Source of the DNA: Actinoplanes couchii
Lineage (GTDB): Bacteria; Actinomycetota; Actinomycetes; Mycobacteriales; Micromonosporaceae
Length of the DNA: 64,000 nucleotides
NCBI RefSeq assembly: GCF_016862075.1
Contig: NZ_BOMG01000086.1
Location: forward strand, 1-64,000
Reading direction: 5' to 3'
The notes beneath the pieces are model-generated. The model made no database searches, was not told the DNA's origin, and saw only the letters and a list, made by a program, of their open reading frames with translations. How positions within the stretch are numbered: the stretch's first letter is position 1; the number at the start of each line of letters is the position of its first letter. Positions 51,623 to 58,960 of this stretch are shown here, in pieces. The position numbers and the translations under genes are program-made.

Positions 51623-52120
51623 CTATTCGCAGCCCACTCCGTCGCCGTCCCGGTCGAGGTGGCGCCCGTAACCGGGGTCACCCCGGCGAATCGGGTCGGC
51701 GCCGGCTCTCCGGACGGCGGTGCAGTTCTTGTAGTACACGTCCTCCACCACCTCCTCCTCCGGCTCGTCCTCGGGTTCTGCGGTGGTGGGCCGGGGCTTC
51801 GGCTTCTTCGTGGTCGATTTCGGGCTCGGCCGCGTGGTGGTGGGTTCAGCGGCGGGCCTGCTGGCGGGCGTGGTGCCGGGCCGCGGAGTCGATGTGCCGC
51901 CGGCACCGGTCGTGGCCGTCCCCGGCTCACCTGTCGCTTCGGGTGCCGGGGATCCGGCGACCTCGGCGGCGATCGTCGCCGCCACCCCGGCGGCCCGGTT
52001 CGTCGCCGGCTCGGGGTCGCCACCGAGCGAGCCGATGATGGCCGTGCCGCCGCAACAGAACAGAACGAGGGCACCGATACCGACGCTGATGTTTTTCACC
52101 GAGGCACGTGGTTTGGTCAC
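51623..52120 (-). CDS. Membrane-anchored excalibur-domain calcium-binding protein
   Basis: 165 residues. One N-terminal membrane helix (VGIGALVLFCCGGTAII) is followed by a long Pro/Thr/Ala/Glu-rich stalk and the excalibur domain at the end (YYKNCTAVRRAGADPI, then DRDGDGVGCE, an EF-hand-like loop). The domain is expected outside the cell and binds calcium; it is often attached to nucleases, but none is present here. The GTG at 52120 is the best start because the membrane helix follows soon after; the open frame to 52327 has no ribosome site. Confidence 0.9.
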   Translation of the reverse strand: MTKPRASVKNISVGIGALVLFCCGGTAIIGSLGGDPEPATNRAAGVAATIAAEVAGSPAPEATGEPGTATTGAGGTSTPRPGTTPASRPAAEPTTTRPSPKSTTKKPKPRPTTAEPEDEPEEEVVEDVYYKNCTAVRRAGADPIRRGDPGYGRHLDRDGDGVGCE

Positions 52121-52416
52121 TGCCGGATTGTGTCGACCGCGGTGTCCGGAATCGATTCCCTGTTCGGCCGGCGGTCCCGCATCCCGGCCGGTCCCCGATG
52201 GCCGTTCGGCTGAATCGCCTGGCCATCGATCGATGGACGCGCTGGGCCCGACTCCCGGATGTCCGGTGGTGCCGGTTGGGCGGAGTCTGCACAGATCGTT
52301 CACAAGTCCATCGCCAAGGGGGCGCAAGTGGTCAATAGGCTGCTGGGCACTGGACGGTGCGTCACGGGGGCGCGCCTGCCAGGGGTGGCTACAAGTCGGT
52401 GGTGAGGTGGCGGAGC

Positions 52417-53169
52417 GTGGGAGCGGTCGAGCGGCGGGTTCTGGTCGTCGAGGATGAGCGGGCGATCGCTGATGCGGTGGCGGCGAGGCTTCGGGCTGAG
52501 GGCTTTCTGGTGCGGGTCGTCGGGGACGGGCCCGGTGCGGTGGCCGCCGCCCGGCAGGAGCCGCCGGATGTGATCGTGCTCGACGTGATGCTGCCCGGGT
52601 TCGACGGGCTCGAGGTGTGCCGGCGGATCCAGGCCGAGCGGCCGGTTCCGGTGCTCATGCTCACCGCCCGCGGGGACGAGACCGATCTGCTGGTGGGACT
52701 AGCCGTGGGTGCCGACGACTACATGGCGAAACCGTTCTCGATGCGGGAGCTGGCCGCACGGGTCCATGCGCTGCTGCGGCGGGCGGCCAAGAACGAGGAG
52801 GCGGCGGCCAAGAACGCGGCGGCGGCCCGGAGCACGGGAGCGGCGGGCGGCCGGAACGCCGGAGGCGGCACGGACACCGAGACGAAGATCCTCGGCGGGC
52901 TGGAGATCAACCAGGCCGAGCGGCGGGTGCTCCGGGACGGGGTCGAGGTCCACCTCACCCCGACCGAATTTGATCTGCTGGTGCACCTGGCCGGAAGGCC
53001 CCGCACGGTACTCGCCCGGGAGCGGCTGCTGGCCGACGTGTGGGGCTGGGCCGACGCCTCCGGAACCCGGACCGTGGACAGCCACATCAAGGCGTTGCGG
53101 CGCAAACTCGGTGCCGGCCTCATCCGTACCGTGCACGGCGTCGGTTATGCCCTGGAAGTGGACCGATGA
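52417..53169 (+). CDS. OmpR/PhoB-family response regulator
   Basis: 250 residues. A receiver domain (phospho-Asp in IVLDVMLPGFDG, Lys in YMAKPFSM), then an unusually long Ala/Asn/Gly-rich linker (NEEAAAKNAAAARSTGAA), then a winged-helix domain (LTPTEFDLLVHLAGR, SHIKALRRKLG). It should bind direct repeats as a dimer. The GTG at 52417 has GAGGTGG 6 nt upstream. It overlaps the histidine kinase gene by 4 bp (ATGA), the classic two-component operon. Confidence 0.94.
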   Translation: MGAVERRVLVVEDERAIADAVAARLRAEGFLVRVVGDGPGAVAAARQEPPDVIVLDVMLPGFDGLEVCRRIQAERPVPVLMLTARGDETDLLVGLAVGADDYMAKPFSMRELAARVHALLRRAAKNEEAAAKNAAAARSTGAAGGRNAGGGTDTETKILGGLEINQAERRVLRDGVEVHLTPTEFDLLVHLAGRPRTVLARERLLADVWGWADASGTRTVDSHIKALRRKLGAGLIRTVHGVGYALEVDR

Positions 53170-54230
53170 TCACGCGCATCCACAACCTGGTCGCGCCGGT
53201 CTTCGCCTATCTGCCCCGGCCGCTGGACCCGGTGCGGTCGATCAAGGCGAAGCTGTCGCTGGCGCTGGGTTTCGCCGGCGGGGTGGGCCTGGTGGTGTTC
53301 CTGTGGAGCATCGACTTCTACCGGGTCGATCTGTTGTGGATGGCGATCGCCGCCGCATTGGGCCTGGTCACCCTGCAGGTGATGGCGCACGGGGCGACGG
53401 TTCCGCTGCGGGAGATGACGGTGGCGGCGCGGGCGATGGCCCGTGGTGACTACACCCGCCGGGTGCAGACCCGTTCGCAGGACGAGGTCGGTGAGCTGGC
53501 GTCCGCTTTCAATCAGATGGCAGCGGATCTGGCGGCCGCCGACCGGCAGCGGCGGGAGCTGATCGCGAACGTCTCGCACGAGCTGCGGACGCCGATCACC
53601 GCGCTGCGGGCGGTGCTGGAGAACATCGTCGACGGGGTGGCCGCCGCCGAACCGGACACGATGAAGACGGCGCTGGCGCAGACCGAACGGCTCAGCCGGC
53701 TGGTCACCGATCTGCTCGATCTGTCCCGGTTGGACGCCGGCGTGGTGCCGCTGGATCTGGAGCAGATCGACGTGCCGGAGTTCCTGGGCGAGGTGGTCCG
53801 GGAGGCCCGGGTGAACGCCGACGGTTCCGGGCACGACGTGCGTTTCGAGGTGTCGGCACCCGGACTGACGGTGCCCGGCGACAGTGAGCTGACGGTGCCG
53901 GGTGATCGTGAGCGCCTGCATCAGGTCTTCGCGAACCTGCTGGACAACGCGGCCCGGCACAGCCCGCGCGGCGGCACCGTCACGGTCCGGGCCGAGCGCC
54001 GGGACGAGCAGGTGGTGATCACCGTCGTGGATCAGGGCGACGGCATCCCGCCCGCGGAACGGGAGCGGGTCTTCGAGCGCTTCACCCGGGGCGAGCGGGC
54101 CACCGGCGGCGGGACCGGGCTGGGCCTGGCGATCGCCCGCTGGGTGGTGCAGCTGCACCGGGGCACCATCGCGGCCGTCGAGCCGGACAGCCGCAGCGGT
54201 TGCCACATCCAGGTACGACTCCCACGGTAA
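53166..54230 (+). CDS. HisKA sensor histidine kinase
   Basis: 354 residues with two membrane helices (AKLSLALGFAGGVGLVVFLW and LLWMAIAAALGLVTLQVM) and nearly no external domain, then HAMP, HisKA (phospho-His in NVSHELRTPI) and HATPase (N box FANLLDNAARHS, G1 DQGDGIP, G2 GGGTGLGLAI). The lack of an external loop suggests it senses the membrane or a partner protein. ATG 53166 overlaps the regulator stop. The DUF4173 relic follows. Confidence 0.94.
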   Translation: MITRIHNLVAPVFAYLPRPLDPVRSIKAKLSLALGFAGGVGLVVFLWSIDFYRVDLLWMAIAAALGLVTLQVMAHGATVPLREMTVAARAMARGDYTRRVQTRSQDEVGELASAFNQMAADLAAADRQRRELIANVSHELRTPITALRAVLENIVDGVAAAEPDTMKTALAQTERLSRLVTDLLDLSRLDAGVVPLDLEQIDVPEFLGEVVREARVNADGSGHDVRFEVSAPGLTVPGDSELTVPGDRERLHQVFANLLDNAARHSPRGGTVTVRAERRDEQVVITVVDQGDGIPPAERERVFERFTRGERATGGGTGLGLAIARWVVQLHRGTIAAVEPDSRSGCHIQVRLPR

Positions 54231-54244
54231 AGGGAAATATCGTC

Positions 54245-54809
54245 ATGGTCACGGCACGGGTCACCGGTCGTACCGAATCGGTCCCGGCCGCCACCCTGCG
54301 CGGCCTGGCCTGGCTGCGAAAAGGCGGCAGAAGAGACAAGGACCAACCCCGCGGCGCCGGTACGCCGGGCCGGGTGCTCGCCACCCTCACGGTCACGTTC
54401 GTGCTGCTGGGAGTCTTCGGCGCCCTGTTCGCCTCGGCCGACGCCGCGTTCGCCCGCTTCGTCGAAGCCGCGATCCCCGACCTCGACACCCCACGATCGT
54501 CCGCTGGATCTTCGGCGGGTGCTGCTGGGCGCGCTGGCCGTGCTGACCCTGGTGATCGTGGCGTCCGCCCTGCACCGGATGACCGTCTACACCGACATGT
54601 ACGGGCTGACCCGCCTGCGGCTGCTGGTCGCCGCCTGTGAGGTCTGGTTCGGCCTGGTCCTGGCCAAACTGACCGATTCTGATCGCCGAAACTGTCTGCT
54701 GGCGACGATCGGCGCGAGCATGCCGGCCGACGACTGGCGCGGTGTGAACCTGGCCCGGATCACCGCCCGCGACCTCATCGGGGCGCGACCGGTGGACTGC
54801 CGGGGGTAA
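54245..54809 (+). pseudogene. DUF4173/DUF4153-type membrane protein, deleted and frameshifted
   Basis: From ATG 54245 the frame encodes a normal-looking part (VTGRTESVPAATLRGLAWL, LATLTVTFVLLGVFGALFASADAAFARF) and then breaks. TIVRWIF appears in another frame, and from 54519 a third frame gives LLGALAVLTLVIVASALHRM and TRLRLLVAACEVWFGLV. After a further deletion the C-terminus reads WRGVNLARITARDL. Intact family members have over 400 residues; here most membrane helices are gone. In related genomes such proteins follow two-component genes, so this was the third gene of that operon. Confidence 0.7.
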
Positions 54810-54828
54810 TGACGTCAGACTGCCGGGC

Positions 54829-55215
54829 ATGGCCGTCGATCCGCCCCCGCGCCCGCGCACCCGGGTGGTGCTGGCCGACGCCGCGGGCCGGCGCGGCGGC
54901 ACCGATCGGGCCCGCGCCGACCTGCACGAGCAGACCCCGATCGGGGAAGCCCTGGTCAAGGGACTGATGCGGGCCCAGTTGGCGCTCGCGCTGCGGCTCG
55001 CCCTGGTGGTGGCGGCCGGGCTCGGGACGCTGCCGCTGCTGTTCGTGGCGGCGCCGGCCGTCGGCGGTTTCAAGGTCCTCGGGATCCATCTGCCGTGGCT
55101 GCTGCTCGGGCTGCTGTCGTTCCCGTTCCTGGTCGGGGTGGGCGCCGCCTACGTGCGCTGGGCGGAACGCAACGAGCAGGACTTCACGGCGCTGATCCGC
55201 AGGCCGGAGCAGTGA
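54829..55215 (+). CDS. DUF485-like small subunit of an SSS transporter
   Basis: 128 residues. A basic soluble N-terminus of ~45 residues is followed by two membrane helices (LALALRLALVVAAGLGTLPLLFV and LPWLLLGLLSFPFLVGVGAAYV) and the tail RWAERNEQDF, as in YjcH-like partners of acetate symporters. ATG 54829 is directly preceded by a copy of GACTGCCGGG, which also occurs 23 bp earlier. The stop overlaps the symporter GTG by 4 bp, so the two are translated together. Confidence 0.85.
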   Translation: MAVDPPPRPRTRVVLADAAGRRGGTDRARADLHEQTPIGEALVKGLMRAQLALALRLALVVAAGLGTLPLLFVAAPAVGGFKVLGIHLPWLLLGLLSFPFLVGVGAAYVRWAERNEQDFTALIRRPEQ

Positions 55216-56834
55216 ACCCGTACCTGGCGCCGGGCCTGGTCGTGGTGGTCCTGCTGACCGTGGCGATCGGCGCGTACGGCCTGCGCTTCGCCCGCACCAC
55301 CTCGGACTTCCTGGTCGCCTCCCGCTCGGTCAGCCCGTCCTGGAACGCCGCCGCGATCAGCGGTGAATACCTGTCCGCGGCGTCGTTCCTGGGTGTGGCC
55401 GGGCTGGTGCTGCGGTACGGCGTCGACGTCCTCTGGTACCCGGTCGGGTTCGCCGCCGGCTACCTGGCGCTGCTGCTGTTCGTGGCCGCGCCGCTGCGCC
55501 GCTCGGGTGCGTTCACCCTGCCGGACTTCTGTCAGGTCCGGCTCAAGTCGACCGTGCTGCGCCGGCTGGCGACCGCGTTCGTGCTGTTCATCGGCTGTCT
55601 CTACCTGCTGCCCCAACTGCAGGGGGCGGGGCTGACGTTCGCCACGCTCACCGGGGGCTCGTACGCCTGGGGTGCTCTGATCGTCGGGGTGGTGGTGACC
55701 GCGAACGTGGCATTCGGCGGGATGCGCGCCATCACGTTTGTGCAGGCGTTCCAGTACTGGCTGAAACTGACCGCGCTGGCCGTCCCGATGATCTTCCTGA
55801 TCCTGCAGTGGCAGTCCGACGGCCGGCCCGCGGTGACGCCGCCACAGGGCGCGGTCTTCCACACGGCGACCACGGTGACCATCGAGCAGGACGCCGTTCT
55901 CGACGGCACGGTCCAGGTCAAAGCCGGGGAGACTCTGCGGTACGCCGCCGGGGACGCCGTCCCGGCGGTCAGCACCGTGGACGCCGAGTTCGGTCAGGCG
56001 TGGCTGTCCCCCGGCCGGGAGAGCCTGTTCGCGACCTATTCGCTGATCCTGGCGACGTTCCTCGGCACGATGGGGCTGCCGCACGTGCTGGTCCGGTTCT
56101 ACACCAACCCGGACGGCGCGTCGGCCCGGCGCACGACTCTCGTCGTACTCGCCATGGTCGGCTTGTTCTACCTGCTCCCGACCTTGTACGGGGTACTCGG
56201 CCGGATCTACACACCGCAGCTGCTGATGACCGGGAACACCGACGCCGTGGTGCTGCTGCTGCCGGAGGCCGCGCTCGGTGGCGGGCATCTGGGCCGGATG
56301 CTCGGGGCGCTGGTCACCGCGGGCGCGCTGGCGGCCTTCCTGTCCACCTCGTCGGGCCTGCTGACCAGCGTCGCCGGGGTGATCTTCACGGATGTGCTGC
56401 GGCCCGGGCGCAACGGCTCGATCCGGGACTTCCGGGTGGCGACCCTGCTGGCCGCGGTGGTGCCGACCGGGCTGGCGCTGTTCGTGTCCGACATGGACGT
56501 GTCGCGGGTGGTCGGGCTGGCGTTCTCGGTGGCGGCGTCGAGTTTCTGCCCGCTGCTGGTGCTCGGCATCTGGTGGCGGGGGCTGACCGCGGCCGGGGCG
56601 ATCGCCGGGCTGATCGTCGGTGGGGGCGCGGCGGTCGGTTCGGTGCTGCTGACCGTGCTGGGCCCGACCCTGCACGTGGGGATCGCCGAGTTCGTGGGGC
56701 AGCCGGCCGCGTGGACCGTACCGCTGTCCTTCCTGGTCATGGTCGGTGTCTCGCTGTTCACCAGCCGCCGCGTGCCCGGTGACGTGGGCGCCACGATGCT
56801 ACGTCTCCACGCCCCAGAATCTTTGCGGAGTTGA
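55212..56834 (+). CDS. Sodium:solute symporter, acetate/carboxylate type (SSS) with extra external loop
   Basis: 540 residues with about 13 membrane helices. SSS features include ISGEYLSAASFLGVAGLVLR, FVQAFQYWLKLTALA, LGTMGLPHVLVRFYT and LSTSSGLLTSVAGVIFTDVL. It resembles ActP-type acetate/pyruvate symporters. Between helices 6 and 7 there is a polar loop of about 75 residues (TPPQGAVFHTATTVTIEQD to FGQAWLSPGRES). GTG 55212 overlaps the DUF485-like gene. Direct repeats for a regulator follow its stop and belong to the next gene. Confidence 0.92.
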   Translation: MNPYLAPGLVVVVLLTVAIGAYGLRFARTTSDFLVASRSVSPSWNAAAISGEYLSAASFLGVAGLVLRYGVDVLWYPVGFAAGYLALLLFVAAPLRRSGAFTLPDFCQVRLKSTVLRRLATAFVLFIGCLYLLPQLQGAGLTFATLTGGSYAWGALIVGVVVTANVAFGGMRAITFVQAFQYWLKLTALAVPMIFLILQWQSDGRPAVTPPQGAVFHTATTVTIEQDAVLDGTVQVKAGETLRYAAGDAVPAVSTVDAEFGQAWLSPGRESLFATYSLILATFLGTMGLPHVLVRFYTNPDGASARRTTLVVLAMVGLFYLLPTLYGVLGRIYTPQLLMTGNTDAVVLLLPEAALGGGHLGRMLGALVTAGALAAFLSTSSGLLTSVAGVIFTDVLRPGRNGSIRDFRVATLLAAVVPTGLALFVSDMDVSRVVGLAFSVAASSFCPLLVLGIWWRGLTAAGAIAGLIVGGGAAVGSVLLTVLGPTLHVGIAEFVGQPAAWTVPLSFLVMVGVSLFTSRRVPGDVGATMLRLHAPESLRS

Positions 56835-56851
56835 TTTAAGGATCTTTAAGG
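56835..56851 (+). promoter_or_regulatory. TTTAAGG direct repeats upstream of a secreted protein
   Basis: TTTAAGG occurs at 56835-56841 and 56845-56851, exactly one helical turn (10 bp) apart, 45 bp before the ATG of the double-psi-barrel protein. Closely spaced repeats like this are typical sites for OmpR/PhoB-type regulators, and one is encoded at 52.4 kb. AT-rich DNA is rare in this window, which makes the site stand out. Confidence 0.5.
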
Positions 56852-56895
56852 TTCCTTTCTCATCCAGCAGTGAACCCGGTCCCGTAAACCTGGGC

Positions 56896-57594
56896 ATGAG
56901 ACGCACCTACAGGCGGCCGGGCAGCGGCATCAGCGGACGTAACAAGAAGCTCGTGATCGGCCTCGTGACGGCCGCGGTCGTCGGCGGCGGCCTGGCGGTG
57001 GGCACCGGGCTCAGCAGCGCCTCCACCACGAACGTCTTCTGCGACGGTCAACAGCAGGCGATCCGGAACAACGAGAACTTCATCGCCCAGCAGCGGGCCA
57101 ACCCGAACGCGCAGACCGAGGCGGTCATCGCGAACCGCGAGGCCGTGATCAAGCAGATCAACCTGCAGATGAAGGCCGGTGGCTGCGACGTCGCCGACGT
57201 GCCGGTGGCCCAGCCGACGACGGCCGCGCCGACCACCCCGCCCGCGCAGGCCACCACCCCGCCCGCGAACAACGGCGGCGGCAACAACAACGGTGGCGGC
57301 AACAACAACGCCGGGAACAACAACGGCGGCGGGAACAACGCGACAGGTGACGTGGTCTGCCCCGGCTCGACCGTGACCCTGTCCGGTGAGGGCGGCGCCC
57401 CCGCGGCGTCCAGCGGCACCCACCCGATCGGCACCAAGCTGAAGGTCACCAACCTCGACAACAACAAGGCCATCACGGTCACCGTGGCGAGCGTGTCGGG
57501 CAGCTGCATCCTGCTCAACAACGCGGCCTTCGAAGAGGTCCGCGAACCCGGCAAGTTCCTGATCCGGCGCGCCGTGATCGAGCGGATCGGCTGA
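56896..57594 (+). CDS. Secreted protein with Asn/Gly linker and RlpA-like double-psi beta-barrel
   Basis: 232 residues. A signal/anchor segment (LVIGLVTAAVVGGGLAVGTG) is followed by a helical part with Cys residues (FCDGQQQAIRNNENFI, then GGCDVADVP), a Thr/Pro stretch, a low-complexity Asn/Gly linker (NNGGGNNNGGGNNNAGNN) and a C-terminal RlpA-like domain. That domain has SSGTHPIGTKLKVTNLDNNK, TVTVASVSGSCILLNN and REPGKFLIRRAVIERIG. The domain binds or cleaves cell-wall glycans in related proteins; the catalytic Asp of RlpA is not obvious here. It is probably controlled through the TTTAAGG repeats. Confidence 0.87.
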   Translation: MRRTYRRPGSGISGRNKKLVIGLVTAAVVGGGLAVGTGLSSASTTNVFCDGQQQAIRNNENFIAQQRANPNAQTEAVIANREAVIKQINLQMKAGGCDVADVPVAQPTTAAPTTPPAQATTPPANNGGGNNNGGGNNNAGNNNGGGNNATGDVVCPGSTVTLSGEGGAPAASSGTHPIGTKLKVTNLDNNKAITVTVASVSGSCILLNNAAFEEVREPGKFLIRRAVIERIG

Positions 57595-57602
57595 CCTGCC
57601 GA

Positions 57603-57887
57603 TCAGTTCAGCGGCCGGCCCACGGTTCGGGGCAGGACGCGCGCGGTGGGGGCACGGTTGATCTGGGTCGGCCGTAGCCCCTCCCGCCGGACGAAGATGC
57701 GCCGCCTCTGCAGCGCGGTGCCCTCGACGTCGAGCACGTAACCGTCCAGCCAGATCCAGCCGTCGTAGGTGATCCTCGGGTCGACCCGGATGACCCGGAA
57801 GGTCAGTGCCCGGTCACCGGAGAACTGCACACTCGCGTCCGGGCCGACGTGGACGACGTCACCGGGACGGAGCACCACCTGAGCCAT
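57603..57887 (-). CDS. Small conserved actinobacterial protein
   Basis: 94 residues, soluble and beta-rich (AQVVLRPGDVVHVGPDASVQF, FRVIRVDPRITYDGWIWLDG, LQRRRIFVRREGLRP). The text is familiar from Micromonosporaceae genomes as an unnamed protein; no function is known. ATG 57887 starts the conserved part; the frame is open for eight codons more. It converges with the double-psi-barrel gene, 8 bp apart. Confidence 0.8.
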   Translation of the reverse strand: MAQVVLRPGDVVHVGPDASVQFSGDRALTFRVIRVDPRITYDGWIWLDGYVLDVEGTALQRRRIFVRREGLRPTQINRAPTARVLPRTVGRPLN

Positions 57888-57959
57888 CCTTCGAAAATAG
57901 GCGTTGATCACTTAAAGCCGATAGCCCCGTGCACAATCTGTAATCGGGAGAATGATCGG

Positions 57960-58484
57960 ATGAGCTTCGATGAGCCGGGTGGCCGGATCCACTCCACCGA
58001 TCCGTTCGAGATCCCGGAGACCGGCAAGTCCCCGGTACGCCGTCTGCGCGGGCGCCTCGCGTCGCCGGTGACCCTGTGGACGGCGCCCGGTCCGGCCGGC
58101 CTGACCGTCTCGTCCACGCTGGTCGCGGACGGGGAACCGGGTCGGGTGCTCGGGCTGATCGACGACGAGAGCGAGTTCTTCGACGCGGTGGTGAGCGCCG
58201 GCCGGTTCGCCGTGATCCCGCTGACCCCGGCCGACCGGCAGCTCGCCGACCGGTTCGCCGGACTCTTCCCGGCACCGGGCGGGCTGTTCGCGGGCGGCGG
58301 GTGGACCGAGACCGACTTCGGTCCGGTTCCGGACTCGGCGGGCACCTGGGCGGGCTGCCGGCTGGACTCGCAGCGCCCGTGCGGGTGGGCGCAGCTACTC
58401 GACGGAGTGATCGAAACCGTCCATACCGGATCAAGCCCGGCCCCTCTGATCCACTATCGGGGGAGGTACACCGAACTGGCTTGA
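57960..58484 (+). CDS. Flavin reductase-like domain protein
   Basis: 174 residues matching the FMN-binding split-barrel flavin reductase fold: RLASPVTLWTAPGPAGLTVSS, LGLIDDESEFFDAVVSAGRF, VIPLTPADRQLADRFAGLF and a late PLIHYRGRYTEL. The GTVS-like motif is preserved as LTVSST. It probably binds FMN and reduces it or a small molecule; the partner oxygenase is not in the window. ATG 57960 follows GGGAGAA. The downstream intergenic region contains LytTR-like repeats for the next operon. Confidence 0.88.
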   Translation: MSFDEPGGRIHSTDPFEIPETGKSPVRRLRGRLASPVTLWTAPGPAGLTVSSTLVADGEPGRVLGLIDDESEFFDAVVSAGRFAVIPLTPADRQLADRFAGLFPAPGGLFAGGGWTETDFGPVPDSAGTWAGCRLDSQRPCGWAQLLDGVIETVHTGSSPAPLIHYRGRYTELA

Positions 58485-58490
58485 TTGCCG

Positions 58491-58521
58491 CTCAGCGCAG
58501 TCAGACCACCACTCAGCGCAG
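58491..58521. promoter_or_regulatory. Direct repeats with 21-bp period, candidate LytTR site
   Basis: CTCAGCGCAG stands at 58491-58500 and 58512-58521, 21 bp apart, followed in each case by a (T)CAGACCAC/ACCAC run. LytTR regulators bind two direct repeats with about this period. The site is 83 bp upstream of the DUF485-SSS operon, and a LytS/LytTR pair lies 7 kb away. Confidence 0.5.
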
Positions 58522-58603
58522 ACCACGACCAGCGGCCCGTGACACGGCTCACTCCTTCGTACGGTGCCGGAAAGGTCCGCCCCAACGAAGGTGGTGAATT
58601 TCC

Positions 58604-58960
58604 GTGCCGGCATCCGCCGAGAAATATCTTGAAGTGCAGCGCTCCGAGGAGTTCGCTCAACTGCGCCACCGACTGCGTCGATACATCTTCCCGACGACGG
58701 TCGCGTTCATCGTCTGGTACGCGCTCTACGTCCTGCTCTCCGCGTACGCGCGGGACTTCATGGCCGTCAAGCTGATCGGCAACGTCAACGTCGCGCTGGT
58801 CTTCGGCCTGCTCCAGTTCGTCTCCACGTTCCTGATCGCGTGGCACTACTCGCGCTATGCGGCCAAGGAGCTGGACCCGCTGGCCGACGACCTCCACGCC
58901 ACGCTGGAGAACGGCGCCGTCGAGACCGCCGCCACCACCACCGACGGGGGCAAGGCCTGA
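58604..58960 (+). CDS. DUF485 small membrane subunit of SSS transporter
   Basis: 118 residues of the DUF485/YjcH family. The N-terminus EKYLEVQRSEEFAQLRHRLR is typical, and two membrane helices follow (FPTTVAFIVWYALYVLLSAYA and NVALVFGLLQFVSTFLIAWHY), with YSRYAAKELDPLADDL at the end. It accompanies acetate-type symporters. GTG 58604 follows GAAGGTGG. Its stop shares one base with the symporter start (TGATG), so coupling is tight. Confidence 0.93.
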   Translation: MPASAEKYLEVQRSEEFAQLRHRLRRYIFPTTVAFIVWYALYVLLSAYARDFMAVKLIGNVNVALVFGLLQFVSTFLIAWHYSRYAAKELDPLADDLHATLENGAVETAATTTDGGKA

